Virus record (IMG/VR): IMGVR_UViG_3300045972_000408
Location: 1-61,612 of that record
Source of the DNA: a virus
DNA: 61,612 nt
Direction: 5' to 3' (one strand)
Position 1 is the stretch's first letter. Every line of letters starts with the position of its first letter. The notes beneath the pieces were generated by a model that was given only the letters and a program-made list of their open reading frames with translations, did not search any database and was not told the DNA's origin. Made by a program: the position numbers and the translations under genes. This document shows, piece by piece, positions 37,780 to 46,884 of this stretch.

Positions 37780-38451
37780 ATGCCGCGCAACATCGTCACC
37801 ACCATCGTCACGGCGGCGACGGTGCGCGGCCTGACCGATCTTGCGACCGTGCAAGACGATTGGGGCATTTCCGGCACCGCTGACGACGGGTTTCTCTCAC
37901 GCGCGATCACCCGCTGCAGCCGAGCGGCCGAGCAATTCTGCAACCGCGTTTTTGCATTGGAAACCGTGCAGGACATGATTTCGCTTCGCCGCGACCCATG
38001 GCCCGGCGCCATCGTCGAGCGGCCAGACTTGCTCCAGCTCACGCGCTGGCCCATCGTCACGATCGCCAGCGTCACGGTCGATGGAACGGTCCTGACCGAA
38101 GGCGCCGATTTCGTCACCGATCAGGCCGCCGGCCAGTTGCAGCGCCTCGACGCGAACGGCAACGCGCGCGCCTGGACTGGCGTGACCATAGTCGCGATCT
38201 ATACCTCTGGCTATAACCTGCCTGGCGCGCCGGCCAACGCCGCCGCCGATCCTTTGCCAGACGACATCAATGACGCCGTCTCGCGCATGGTCTACACGCG
38301 CTACGCCGAGCGCCAGCGCGACCCGCTGATCAAAAACGAATTCGTCGATGGGGTCGGACGCATCGAATATCTGACGCCCAATACCGATGGTAATCTGAGC
38401 GCCGATATCGCCGATCTCCTCGAAAATTACCGCGTCCCGGTTGTGGTTTGA
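37780..38451 (+). CDS. head-tail connector protein (gp6-like adaptor)
   Basis: 223 residues. N-terminal helix bundle 'VQDDWGISGTADDGFLSRAITRCSRAAEQFCNRVF' is the pattern of the gp6/gp15-type adaptor; a beta insertion 'TRWPIVTIASVTVDGTVLTEGADFVTDQAAGQLQRLDANG' and the last helices 'INDAVSRMVYTRYAERQRDPLIKNEF' follow. It joins the portal to the tail. It is long for the family (about 100 residues) because of the insertion. Confidence 0.88.
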   Translation: MPRNIVTTIVTAATVRGLTDLATVQDDWGISGTADDGFLSRAITRCSRAAEQFCNRVFALETVQDMISLRRDPWPGAIVERPDLLQLTRWPIVTIASVTVDGTVLTEGADFVTDQAAGQLQRLDANGNARAWTGVTIVAIYTSGYNLPGAPANAAADPLPDDINDAVSRMVYTRYAERQRDPLIKNEFVDGVGRIEYLTPNTDGNLSADIADLLENYRVPVVV

Positions 38452-38453
38452 CG

Positions 38454-39188
38454 ATGGCGACCGTCGACATGCGTCTCCAGACGATGACGCGGCGCATGAT
38501 CGCCAAGGCCTCCGGCGGCGCGCAGGTCACGTTCCAGCGCTCCGTGGGCCTCGCGCCGAACATCACGATCGTGTCCGCGACCGTGACGGCGCTGGTCAAA
38601 AGCGCCCAACCCGGCGGCGACGCCCAAAAGGAAGCTGGCTACGCGGGGCGGGGCGCGCCCATCACGACCGCCCGCGAAATCCTTGTCATGGCGGACGATC
38701 TCGCCACGCAGGGCTTTTCTCTGCCGTTGGAAATGAACGATAGCGCCCTGATCATCGACACAGGCGAACGGCTCAAGATCATCCGCGTCGACATGAGCAA
38801 GCGCGCCATCGCGGGCTGTATCGAGGCCATGGGAGTGATCGACCATATTGGCGTCTTGCGTGACATGGTGCGGATCGACGCGCAATCGCAAAACATCGAC
38901 GATGCGCGCAATATCGTCACAACGTGGACGACTGTTTGCACGACCATGGCGCGGATGGCGCGCAAATCGGCGGAAACCGTCGAGCGCGCGGGCCGCGACG
39001 AAGGCCTGCGCCATTTCGAATGCGTTATCCCCTGGCGCGCCGACGTCGGCGCCAATAACCGGCTGCATTGGCTGGGCCGAAATTTTGACGTTCAAGGCGC
39101 GATCAACCTGGACGGTTTGCGTCAATACCTGACGCTTGACCTACTCGAGCGCGCCGCCGATAGCGACGCCGGCGCCTTGGATGTCTGA
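38454..39188 (+). CDS. head closure/head-tail joining protein, two-domain
   Basis: 244 residues from ATG 38454 (a TTG two codons earlier is in frame). The N-terminal half (1-125) resembles the alphaproteobacterial closure protein type ('AKASGGAQVTFQRSVG', 'ILVMADDLATQGFSLPLEMNDSALIIDTGERLKIIRVD'). The C-terminal part ends in 'RHFECVIPWRADVGANNRLHWLGRNFDVQGAINLDGLRQYLTLDLLER', the SPP1 gp16/HK97 gp7 type head-tail joining fold. The protein appears to be two closure-type domains joined. Confidence 0.8.
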   Translation: MATVDMRLQTMTRRMIAKASGGAQVTFQRSVGLAPNITIVSATVTALVKSAQPGGDAQKEAGYAGRGAPITTAREILVMADDLATQGFSLPLEMNDSALIIDTGERLKIIRVDMSKRAIAGCIEAMGVIDHIGVLRDMVRIDAQSQNIDDARNIVTTWTTVCTTMARMARKSAETVERAGRDEGLRHFECVIPWRADVGANNRLHWLGRNFDVQGAINLDGLRQYLTLDLLERAADSDAGALDV

Positions 39189-39202
39189 CGAAAGGGTGTG
39201 GC

Positions 39203-39631
39203 ATGACCGCGCTTGACGCCACCGCAGCGCTGCTCAAGGGCGTGAGCGCGGTCCTTCTTGACGATGCGACGCTCAACCCGCTTTTGGCCGGCAATAAAAT
39301 CATGGTGCGCGCGCCGTCGAACGCGCTGACGCCTTATCTTGAGCTCGATATTCGCGCGACCGATTGGTCCACTGCGACCGAAGACGGACAAGACTTTTCC
39401 ATCACGGTCCATGTCTGGCACCAGCCACCGTCGCAAACGCCCGAAACCGGAACCGCAATGGCCTTGATGGGCCATGTTCGCAGGATCCTCCATTGCGCGG
39501 CGCTCGCGCTCGATGCGCCTTTTAATTTGGTTCTCTGCCGCGTTCAGATGCAGCGCGGGCCGTACAACGACCCTGACGGGTCCACGCTTCATGGCGTCGT
39601 CATGGTGCGCGCCGTCGTCGATCACGCCTGA
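39203..39631 (+). CDS. tail terminator/completion protein (DUF3168)
   Basis: 142 residues. Pattern 'LDATAALLKGVSAVLLDDATLNPLLAGNKIMVR', 'LTPYLELDIRATDWSTATEDGQDFSITVHVWHQ', 'GHVRRILHCAALALD' is the DUF3168 family, which caps the tail tube at the head side. Position before the tube gene agrees. Confidence 0.9.
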   Translation: MTALDATAALLKGVSAVLLDDATLNPLLAGNKIMVRAPSNALTPYLELDIRATDWSTATEDGQDFSITVHVWHQPPSQTPETGTAMALMGHVRRILHCAALALDAPFNLVLCRVQMQRGPYNDPDGSTLHGVVMVRAVVDHA

Positions 39632-39658
39632 AACCCTTGAAATCCAGGAGAAAACAAG

Positions 39659-40063
39659 ATGGTCGCAACCGCAGGGCGCACATGGGCGCTTTCCATTTAC
39701 ATCGGCAATGCCTATGTGGCCATCGGCGGCCTGAAAACCCGATCGTTCACGGCGAATAACACCAACATCGACGTGACCACGGCGGACAGCGCAGGCCGCT
39801 GGCGCGAACTCCTTGGCGGCGCGGGCATCCAGTCGCTCGACATCGATTTTGCCGGCGCCTGTCAAACGGATGCGGCTTACAAGACGCTATTCACCGCCGT
39901 CACGACAAGCGCGCTGCAAACCATTCGCCTTGCCACCAACGGGATTCAGATCGACGGGACGTTCCTGGTCGATAACCTCAAGGCTGACGGCCCGTTCAAT
40001 GAGGCTGTGACCTTCGAGGGCAAGCTTTTGTCGTCCGGTCAGCCCACCTTCACCTATTCCTGA
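39659..40063 (+). CDS. major tail tube protein
   Basis: 134 residues, the TP901-1 type: 'YVAIGGLKTRSFTANNTNIDVTTADSAGRWRELLGGAGIQSLDIDFAGACQTD', 'TNGIQIDGTFLVDNLKADGPFNEAVTFEGKLLSSGQPTFTYS'. AGGAG precedes the start. It polymerises into the tail tube around the tape measure. Confidence 0.93.
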   Translation: MVATAGRTWALSIYIGNAYVAIGGLKTRSFTANNTNIDVTTADSAGRWRELLGGAGIQSLDIDFAGACQTDAAYKTLFTAVTTSALQTIRLATNGIQIDGTFLVDNLKADGPFNEAVTFEGKLLSSGQPTFTYS

Positions 40064-40088
40064 TCCTGACGCCTAAGGAGCCATCCCA

Positions 40089-40460
40089 ATGTCCGCAATC
40101 GCCATCCAAACCCTTTCCGTTGCCGGCGTCACACCGACCTATCAGGCCGCGACCAATTCCGACACGATCCCCGGCGCCACAAACGACGAACGGCTGTATA
40201 TTCATGCCAAAAACAGCAACGCCGCAACCGCGACCATCACCATCCAGCCAGTTTCTCCTCTGACGGCCAAGGTTCCCGGCGTCGGCGTCGTCTCCGTCCC
40301 CCCCATCGCCGTGACGGTTCCGGCCACGACGGGAGACAAGTTGATCGGCCCGATCCCCGCCGCCTATATCGACGCGACCGGGACCATCACGCTGGCCAAT
40401 TCGGGCACCATCACCAACCTGACGGTGGCGGCCTTCCGCCTGCCGCCGCAATCGTACTGA
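40089..40460 (+). CDS. beta-rich virion protein
   Basis: 123 residues: 'QTLSVAGVTPTYQAATNSDTIPGATNDERLYIHAKNSNAATATITIQPVSP' and 'VPPIAVTVPATTGDKLIGPIPAAYIDATGTITL'. The plan 'IHVKNGNASAxTVTI' is common in capsid or tail decoration proteins. Function not assignable. Confidence 0.7.
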   Translation: MSAIAIQTLSVAGVTPTYQAATNSDTIPGATNDERLYIHAKNSNAATATITIQPVSPLTAKVPGVGVVSVPPIAVTVPATTGDKLIGPIPAAYIDATGTITLANSGTITNLTVAAFRLPPQSY

Positions 40461-40470
40461 GGGCGCACGC

Positions 40471-40836
40471 ATGGTCAACAGGGCGCGTGGCGAGGCCAAG
40501 ATCACGCTTGGCGGCAAGGAATTTGGCGTCGCGCTCGGCATTGGCGCGCTTGCCGAGTTGGAAGATTCTTTCGGCGTCGAGAATTTTGAAGAGGCGCTGA
40601 ATTTCGAAAAGCTATCGGCCAAGCGGCTGAGGCTTTTCTTGCAGGCTATTTTGAAGGGAAACGATATTCCTTTGACGGAGGAAATAGGATTCTCCATCAA
40701 CCGCTTTTCGGTTCCCGACTTCATGGCGTTCGTCACAGACCTCATGGCCGCGTCGGGCCTGTCCGAGCGCGCTGAAAGCGAACCGGAGGTCGACGGCGCC
40801 CCTTTAGCGGCAGAGCGCGATGGCGAGCATGGATGA
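40471..40836 (+). CDS. tail assembly chaperone, gene-transfer-agent family
   Basis: 121 residues: 'NRARGEAKITLGGKEFGVALGIGALAELEDSFGVENFEEALNFEKLSAKRLRLFLQAIL' is the GTA gp10-like tail chaperone family (Phage_TAC_11). It precedes a second small chaperone by 4-nt overlap, the usual G/GT-like arrangement without a frameshift here. Confidence 0.88.
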   Translation: MVNRARGEAKITLGGKEFGVALGIGALAELEDSFGVENFEEALNFEKLSAKRLRLFLQAILKGNDIPLTEEIGFSINRFSVPDFMAFVTDLMAASGLSERAESEPEVDGAPLAAERDGEHG

Positions 40837-41030
40837 GGCTTGGCCTCGGCGCGCTGCGCTATCCGCCTGATGTGTTCTGGCGGCTCACGCTGCCCGAATT
40901 TTTCGCCGCAGTCGACGGCTTGCTTGAGAGCAAGGGCGTCAAGCGCGGCCGCGTGCGAGACGCCCCGACCCGGGAAGAAGTTGACGCGCTGTTTGCTCAA
41001 TTGGACAGTGAAGGGAGATTGAAGCCATGA
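40833..41030 (+). CDS. tail assembly chaperone, second subunit
   Basis: 65 residues: 'LGALRYPPDVFWRLTLPEFFAAVDGLLESKG' is the TAC_6 family found after GTA gp10 ('MRxxLGxLRxPPxxFWRxTPREL'). Overlaps gp10-like by ATGA and the following gene by 4 nt. Confidence 0.85.
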   Translation: MRLGLGALRYPPDVFWRLTLPEFFAAVDGLLESKGVKRGRVRDAPTREEVDALFAQLDSEGRLKP

Positions 41031-41428
41031 GCGCATTCATGCAATCGACTGGCTTCGATCAGGTCACGAAAGACCTTGAAGCCGCCATTTCGAGACTTGA
41101 CGCCGCCACGACCGCGGCGGCCCTCGAAGTGGCGGAAATGATGATCGATCGCGCCAAGGAGCTCGTCTCTGCGCAGGGAGAAAGCCAACCCGGCGCGCCG
41201 CCGAAAAATCTGACCGGTGAATTGCTCGCGTCGATGACTGCGAAGCCTGGCGACGTTCCTGGATCGGCCTCCGCCGTTGCGGGCGCATTTTACGCCAAGC
41301 ATCTTGAATACGGCACGCGCAAAATGCAGCCTCACCCCTTCATGCAGCCCGCCTCGCAAGACATTTTCAAGGATGGCCGCAAGGTGATGAAATCCGCCGC
41401 TGATAAAGCGCTCGGCGCAAGTTCATAA
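41027..41428 (+). CDS. HK97 gp10-like tail completion protein
   Basis: 133 residues: 'FDQVTKDLEAAISRLDAATTAAALEVAEMMIDRAKELVSAQ', 'TGELLASMTAK', 'AFYAKHLEYGTRKMQPHPFMQPASQ' is the HK97-gp10 family. In most phages it lies before the DUF3168 gene; here it has moved to between the chaperones and the tape measure. Confidence 0.88.
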   Translation: MSAFMQSTGFDQVTKDLEAAISRLDAATTAAALEVAEMMIDRAKELVSAQGESQPGAPPKNLTGELLASMTAKPGDVPGSASAVAGAFYAKHLEYGTRKMQPHPFMQPASQDIFKDGRKVMKSAADKALGASS

Positions 41429-41452
41429 TTGGGTTTGACTTAGGGGCGGCAA

Positions 41453-43750
41453 ATGTCGAGCACTGACGGGGCCATTGTCTATCGGTTTTCTGCGAACTCC
41501 AGTGATCTGAAAGCCGGTCTCGCCGACATAAAGGCGCAGTTTGCGCAATTGTCGGATACGGGGAAGGCCAAGAGCGCGGAAATCGTGCAGGCGATGGGGG
41601 GCATGGGCGCCGCCTTTTCCAAACTGACGCCTGAGGTCAAGGATCTTGTGGCGCAGTTCAAGAACGTCGGAGCCACCGCTGTCCTGAAGTCCGAACTTGC
41701 GGCGCTGCAAGAAGAGCTCAAGAAAACCGCCAAAGAATTCCGCTCGACCGGATCGACTTACGATTCCGAGTTGGGAAAAAAGCTGAAAGACCTTTCGAGC
41801 AAGGTCCAGGAGGCCAAAAAACAGCTTCGATATTTGCAGACTCCACCGGAAGCCGCAAACACAAATCTCAATACGCCCGCGCTCAAAACCCATACGGAAG
41901 CCGTCGCCAATCTCGGGACCAAGGCTGAGCAGACCGCGGCGAAAATCCGCGCGTATGGAGAGTCTATCGGCAATGCGGCCTATGAATATGGGCCGTGGAC
42001 AGGCGCGCATGTGCAGGCGGCGCAGGTCATCGGGACGACGCTTGTGGAGGCGATGGCGAAGGCCAATCTCGCCGCCAAGGCGCTCTCGCTCGGCTTAACG
42101 GGAATCGGCGTTGCATTGGGCGCATCCCTGCTCGTGGTCGCGGTCGCGGGCGGCCGCCTGCGCGACCTGCAGGACACGGCCAGCGCGCTCAGCGTCAGCA
42201 TTCAATCGCTGAAGGACCTGGGAACAGCAGGCGCAGGCCTTGGCATCGACGCCAAGACGATGAACACGGAGATGACCGGCTTCGCCAAGAAGGTGCGCGA
42301 AGCGGCGGTCGCCGGCGGCGATCTCGCGGACTTCCTCGAGAAGAACAATATCAAGATCAAGGACTCGCAAGGCAATCTTCGCCCAGTTCAACAGATTTTC
42401 GGAGACATTGGGAGCCTTATCAAGGCCGATGGAAACGAACTCGACAAACTTGCCGCGCTGGATAAACTCGGGTTTGGCGCGGACATGCTGCGGATGTTCG
42501 AGCGTGGCTCGGACGCTGTGAAGCAATTTGCCGATACCGCCGTTACGACGCAAGACGACACGAATAACAAGCTGGCGCGCTATTACGAGGAGCTTTCCCA
42601 AGTGTGGCATTCCACTATGGAAAGCCTTGGGAATGCAGCAATCAGCATGTCCTATTCCGTCCTCTCGACGGTTGGCGACATGATGCACAAGATCGAAGCG
42701 TTTTTCACGCAAGCCATCGCTCAAGTTCGGTCGCAAATCGCTTCCCTGACGGGCGACATGAGCGCGGCGCAGAAATTCGCCAATGACGCGACGGCGGCGG
42801 CCAATGCCGAGCGTCAACGCCAGATGGCGCAAGACGTGAAGGACGGCAACGCCAACTATCTCGGCAAGCTGTACGACCCGAAGACCGGCGACGAGGTCAA
42901 GGGAACGCCGCAAATGACCGTGCGCGGTTCCGGCGCCCCGTCGATCAAGGGGCTTTACGACAAGGACAGCGGCGCGGGCTCCAAAGCCAAATCGCCAACC
43001 GACGATGCGAAGGACAGTATCGAACGCTATATCGACAGCCTGAAAAAGGCCAATGAAACGGCCAAGGCCGAAGCCGAGACGTGGAACCTGTCCAACGTCG
43101 AGCGCGCAAAGGCTGTTGCTCTAGCCCAAGCCACGGCGGCGGCGGATCGCGACGGCCTTACGCTGTCCGCCAAGCAAAAAGAGCAAGTCGCCGCGCTCGC
43201 GGTGCAGACACAAAACCTCAAAGACAAGACGGACGGCCTCAAGGCGTCGTCGCAGGCCCTTGGGGAGGCGTTTACGAGCGCGCTCGATCAGTTGATCGTC
43301 AAGGGCGGCAAGTTGAACGACGTGATGAAAAGCCTTCTGCAAAACATGGCGTCCGCGATCCTCAAGGGCGCGCTGATGGGCGAAGGCTCGTTCGGCTCGA
43401 TCTTCGGCGGCGCGGCGGGTTCGGGCGGCATTATCGGCGGCGCCCTGAAAAGCGTCTTCTCAGGCTTCAAGGCTGAGGGCGGCCCAGTTATGGGCGGCAA
43501 GGCTTATGTCGTGGGTGAGAATGGCCCGGAACTGTTTGCGCCGAACGGCGGCGGCTCGATCATCCCGAACGGCGGCAATGGCTCAGGCGGGAATTCGGGC
43601 GGCAACCATATCAACATCAACCTAGCTGGCGCGAACGGCGACGCGACGATTGCAAAAATCGTGACGCAGGCCGTGCAGGCGGGGCTTGGGCAGTTCTCCT
43701 CGCAGGTCCTGCCGGGACGCATCAATGAAATTCAGATGCGGGGCGCGTGA
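41453..43750 (+). CDS. tail tape measure protein
   Basis: 765 residues. Helical and Ala/Lys-rich over its length, with an N-terminal 'VYRFSANSSDLKAGLADIKAQFAQ', hydrophobic segments near 200-230 ('LTGIGVALGASLLVVAVAGG'), and the tape-measure C-terminal 'FKAEGGPVMGGKAYVVGENGPELFAPNGGGSIIP' element. At about 0.15 nm per residue it predicts a tail near 115 nm. The only large helical gene of the tail block. Confidence 0.93.
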   Translation: MSSTDGAIVYRFSANSSDLKAGLADIKAQFAQLSDTGKAKSAEIVQAMGGMGAAFSKLTPEVKDLVAQFKNVGATAVLKSELAALQEELKKTAKEFRSTGSTYDSELGKKLKDLSSKVQEAKKQLRYLQTPPEAANTNLNTPALKTHTEAVANLGTKAEQTAAKIRAYGESIGNAAYEYGPWTGAHVQAAQVIGTTLVEAMAKANLAAKALSLGLTGIGVALGASLLVVAVAGGRLRDLQDTASALSVSIQSLKDLGTAGAGLGIDAKTMNTEMTGFAKKVREAAVAGGDLADFLEKNNIKIKDSQGNLRPVQQIFGDIGSLIKADGNELDKLAALDKLGFGADMLRMFERGSDAVKQFADTAVTTQDDTNNKLARYYEELSQVWHSTMESLGNAAISMSYSVLSTVGDMMHKIEAFFTQAIAQVRSQIASLTGDMSAAQKFANDATAAANAERQRQMAQDVKDGNANYLGKLYDPKTGDEVKGTPQMTVRGSGAPSIKGLYDKDSGAGSKAKSPTDDAKDSIERYIDSLKKANETAKAEAETWNLSNVERAKAVALAQATAAADRDGLTLSAKQKEQVAALAVQTQNLKDKTDGLKASSQALGEAFTSALDQLIVKGGKLNDVMKSLLQNMASAILKGALMGEGSFGSIFGGAAGSGGIIGGALKSVFSGFKAEGGPVMGGKAYVVGENGPELFAPNGGGSIIPNGGNGSGGNSGGNHININLAGANGDATIAKIVTQAVQAGLGQFSSQVLPGRINEIQMRGA

Positions 43751-44325
43751 TGGGGCTGTTTTCCGACGCCATCAACGCCAAAATGGCCGGGCGGGCGATT
43801 GGCGCGGTCCCGCTGGTCTTCTTCGACTTTGCGGGCGATCCGAAACGCATGTGGCCCGGCTTCGGGCCTCTGACAGTCGGCGGCTATACCTGGGACGGCT
43901 CGGGCGACTTCGGCTCTATCGAGGGGCTTGCGCTCGCCACGACGGATGCGGCGCAGGCGGTGACTTTCACCTTGTCGGGCGTCACGGCGGAAATGCAATC
44001 TCTGGCGCGCCGGTCCGAAACGCTTGTGCGCGGGCGCGGCGTCACCGTCTATTGCCAGTTCTTCGACGTGACGGGGGACGTCCCCATGAATCCTCTTGGC
44101 GACATGCTGGCGATCTGGTCAGGTGTGATGGACGTGATGACGTTCAAAGCGAACGGGCCAAGCTCGCGCGTCATCACCCTGACAGCGGAAGGCGAGAACG
44201 CAGACCGGCGCCGCGCTCCCTTTGGCCTTCTGACCGACGCAGATCAACAAGCCCGGTACAGCGGCGACACGTCGATGCGGTTTCGCCCATCGATGAAATT
44301 CAAGACGCTGCGCCAGCCGTGGTGA
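43750..44325 (+). CDS. tail tip protein
   Basis: 191 residues from ATG 43750 (TGATG with the tape measure stop). Contains 'VFFDFAGDPKRMWPGFGPLTVGGYTWDGSGDFGSIEGLALATTDAAQAVTFTLSGV' and 'VYCQFFDV...PLGDMLAIWSGVMDVMTF', a plan of tail-tip proteins in siphophages that come right after the tape measure. No exact family is recalled. Confidence 0.75.
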   Translation: MGLFSDAINAKMAGRAIGAVPLVFFDFAGDPKRMWPGFGPLTVGGYTWDGSGDFGSIEGLALATTDAAQAVTFTLSGVTAEMQSLARRSETLVRGRGVTVYCQFFDVTGDVPMNPLGDMLAIWSGVMDVMTFKANGPSSRVITLTAEGENADRRRAPFGLLTDADQQARYSGDTSMRFRPSMKFKTLRQPW

Positions 44326-44658
44326 TTACGAGCATTTTTTAACCGCTGCGGCATCCCGCAAAGCCCGGTCTTCGCCCTTGGCATCCGAAAGCGCAGCCTC
44401 GCTCGCGCCATTGTTTGTCATGCTGGCGACTGGAAGGCCCAACAGTAAAACGCCTACAGAATCATTGGCGCGCTTCTGCTCTTGCTCGGCGGTCGCGTTG
44501 ACGAGCGACGACGACACGCGGGCCTGTTCCGCCGCGATCTGGCCGCAGGAAAGCGCGGCATATTTAGAGGGCTGGATAGGCGCGGGCTGGATTTCGGAAG
44601 CGTGAGACGCACACCCAGCGACGGCGGCGGCAAGCAACAAAGCGGCGATCCTCTGCAC
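44326..44658 (-). CDS. small lipoprotein on the opposite strand of the tail genes (moron)
   Basis: About 110 residues. Start chosen at GTG 44658, with AGGAG seven bases upstream (a TTG two codons earlier is too close to it). Sequence opens with a lipoprotein signal: a Leu/Ala-rich core and lipobox VAGC, then Cys as the lipidation site (mature CASHAS...). The mature part is polar ('YAALSCGQIAAEQARVSSSLVNATAEQEQKRAND') with a short hydrophobic stretch 'VGVLLLGLP'. It stops one base from the tail-tip gene's end and is the only minus-strand gene among the tail genes. That position suggests lysogen expression, for example superinfection exclusion. Confidence 0.82.
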   Translation of the reverse strand: MQRIAALLLAAAVAGCASHASEIQPAPIQPSKYAALSCGQIAAEQARVSSSLVNATAEQEQKRANDSVGVLLLGLPVASMTNNGASEAALSDAKGEDRALRDAAAVKKCS

Positions 44659-44698
44659 AAGCAATCTCCTAGAGAAAACGGCGAAAGCTTAAGCGTGA

Positions 44699-45058
44699 AT
44701 GGACGACCTGACAACATACCTTCGTGACGCAGCCGGGGCCGCTTTCGACTGGAATGGGCGCAATTGCATGATCTGGGTTGCGGATTGGGTCAAAGCCCGA
44801 ACGGGGATCGATCCTGCGGCGGGTTGGCGAAGCGGCGAATTCGATCCCGCGCGGGTCGATGTTCTGGCCTTGGCGACGGAAACCATGATGATTTTTGACG
44901 AAACGCAAGCCCCGAAGCGCGGCGACGTTGGCGTAGTGCTGACCGGCGCGCACGGCGCGGTGACGGCGGCCATCTGCACCGGGCGGAAATGGGCCGCGCT
45001 GGCTCCGCAAGGGCTTGCGGTCGCAGCGTGGCCCTGCGTTAAGGCGTGGTCGATCTGA
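44699..45058 (+). CDS. NlpC/P60-like tail protein (DUF6950 type)
   Basis: 119 residues: 'FDWNGRNCMIWVADWVKARTGIDPAAGW' has the Cys nucleophile position (Cys23), and 'APKRGDVGVVLTGAHGAVTAAICTGRKWA' the His region. The family sits between tape measure and central fibre and likely opens the peptidoglycan during DNA entry. The protein is shorter than full NlpC proteins. Confidence 0.8.
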   Translation: MDDLTTYLRDAAGAAFDWNGRNCMIWVADWVKARTGIDPAAGWRSGEFDPARVDVLALATETMMIFDETQAPKRGDVGVVLTGAHGAVTAAICTGRKWAALAPQGLAVAAWPCVKAWSI

Positions 45059-46875
45059 TGCCCGAAGCGATTGCGATTGTTCCCCTGCTTGTTGGCGGCC
45101 CGCTCGAACTGACGGGCGCGACGCTTGGCGGGATCGGTGTTTTTGGCAGCCTTGGCCCTGCCGTGTTCGCCCTTGGCGGGATTCCGCTCCTGTCGTCCGT
45201 ATCCGGTCTCGCGCTATCTGTTGGCCTGTCCTACGCCGCGTCGCTGCTGGCCTCTAAGCCGGCGACGAAGAACCAGGACACACAGACGACGGCCAACGAG
45301 TCCGCAACGCCGCGCGTCCGAGGCTATGGCCGCGCGATGCTGGGCGGCGCGCGCATTTATTGGGATAACATCTACAACGGCGCGTCTTACCGCGCGGTCA
45401 TCATCGCGCATTGCCAAGGGCCAATTGACGCAATCGAAACCTATTATTTCAATGATGACATTGGTGTTTTTTCTACCACCGCATCCCTCGGCGCGTCTCT
45501 GACCGTCATCTATCCGATATCGGGCGGCCTCGCCACCATCCAGACGATGCAGGGGACCGGGACGCAAAGCGCGCCGATCTTGGCAACAGCCTTTATCCCC
45601 GGCTGGACGAGCGCGGATGCAATCAAGGGGATTTGCTGCACAGTCGCGCTTTATCGCGCGGTGGCGCAAAAGGACTTTTTGACCAATTACAAAAACGGCG
45701 AGCCGCTTATCCGCATTGTCGCGCGCATGTCAAAAGTGTGGGACCCGCGCAACGGTTCGCAGAACCCGGATGATACATGGGACAACCCTTCCACATGGTC
45801 ATGGTCCGACAACCCGGCGCTCTGCATCCTCGATTATCTTCGTCACCCTGACGGCAGGAACAAGGATCGCTCGCGCATCGACGTCTCGACCTTCATCGCC
45901 TTCGCCAACCTTTGCGACGAGTCTGTGCCGCTGGCGGCTGGCGGGACGGAGCCTCGATACCGTCTAAGCGGGACCTACACATTTTCCGACGAGCCGGCAG
46001 GCGTCATGCAGCGGATGCTCGCAACATGCGACGGAGAAATCTACCGCACGGCGGCGGGCCTGATCGGCATTCGCGGCGGCGAGTGGATCGACCCGACGTT
46101 GACCTTTTACGGAGATTCCATCCTTGCGTTTTCATTGACGCAGGGCTCTGGAAAAATGGTCACGTTCAACAGAACGACGGTCACTTTCACATCGCCCGAC
46201 CACGAATATCAGCTGATCGAAACCGAACCGTGGGTTGACCCTGTCTCGGAGGCATTTCTCGGAACGCTCTCGACCACGGTTCAGATGGACATGGTCTCAA
46301 GCCCAACGCAGGCGCGGCGGCTGGCGAAAATCAACGCGGCCAAGTCCAACCCGGATTGGAAAGGCCAAATCAGCCTCGATATTTCGGGGCTTAACGCGAT
46401 TGTCGAGCGCGTCATAACGGGTGTGATCCCTGACGACGATTTGGGCATCACGGAGACGTTTTTAATCACGAAGGCCAGCATCGCGGCGGATTATACGCGC
46501 GTCGATCTGGACGTGGTCTCGCTGTCGTCGGCAGCCTATGCGTGGACCACGGCAGAGGAAGGGGCAAACATTTCGACCCTTCCGGCTGGGTCGTCCACGC
46601 CGACAATCCCGGTTCCGTCGATCACGCTCGCCAACACCACGAACTCTTTCAGCATCACCGCAACCGCGCCCTCAGACACGAGCCTGCGCATGGTTGTCCA
46701 ATGGCGCCTTTCCGGGGCGGGAAGCTGGACCAATACGCTTTCCCCCGATCCTGGCATTTGGGCCGTTTCGTCAGGCTATGTCGCGACCGGCCACACCTAT
46801 GATGTTCAAGCGGAATTCGTCGCGACGAACTCGCTTAACGGCGGCTGGTGCTCTGTCCACAGCATCACAATTTAA
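45058..46875 (+). CDS. tail tip/central fibre hub protein (J-like)
   Basis: 605 residues from ATG 45058 (TGATG overlap; a GTG at 45046 is the alternative). Hydrophobic N-terminus 'GSLGPAVFALGGIPLLSSVSGLALSVGLSYAASLLA' then 'NESATPRVRGYGRAMLGGARIYWDNIYNGASYRAVIIAHCQGPIDAIETYYFND', 'KVWDPRNGSQNPDDTWDNPSTWSWSDNPALCILDYLRHPDG' and a fibronectin-like end 'SFSITATAPSDTSLRMVVQWRLSGAGSW'. Matches the J-like hub that carries receptor-binding proteins. Confidence 0.88.
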   Translation: MPEAIAIVPLLVGGPLELTGATLGGIGVFGSLGPAVFALGGIPLLSSVSGLALSVGLSYAASLLASKPATKNQDTQTTANESATPRVRGYGRAMLGGARIYWDNIYNGASYRAVIIAHCQGPIDAIETYYFNDDIGVFSTTASLGASLTVIYPISGGLATIQTMQGTGTQSAPILATAFIPGWTSADAIKGICCTVALYRAVAQKDFLTNYKNGEPLIRIVARMSKVWDPRNGSQNPDDTWDNPSTWSWSDNPALCILDYLRHPDGRNKDRSRIDVSTFIAFANLCDESVPLAAGGTEPRYRLSGTYTFSDEPAGVMQRMLATCDGEIYRTAAGLIGIRGGEWIDPTLTFYGDSILAFSLTQGSGKMVTFNRTTVTFTSPDHEYQLIETEPWVDPVSEAFLGTLSTTVQMDMVSSPTQARRLAKINAAKSNPDWKGQISLDISGLNAIVERVITGVIPDDDLGITETFLITKASIAADYTRVDLDVVSLSSAAYAWTTAEEGANISTLPAGSSTPTIPVPSITLANTTNSFSITATAPSDTSLRMVVQWRLSGAGSWTNTLSPDPGIWAVSSGYVATGHTYDVQAEFVATNSLNGGWCSVHSITI

Positions 46876-46884
46876 GGGCCGGAA

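Noticed and set aside
40471-41030. Programmed frameshift between tail chaperones
   Set aside because: The two chaperones are separate genes with a 4-nt ATGA overlap and their own start; no slippery heptamer is seen at the junction.
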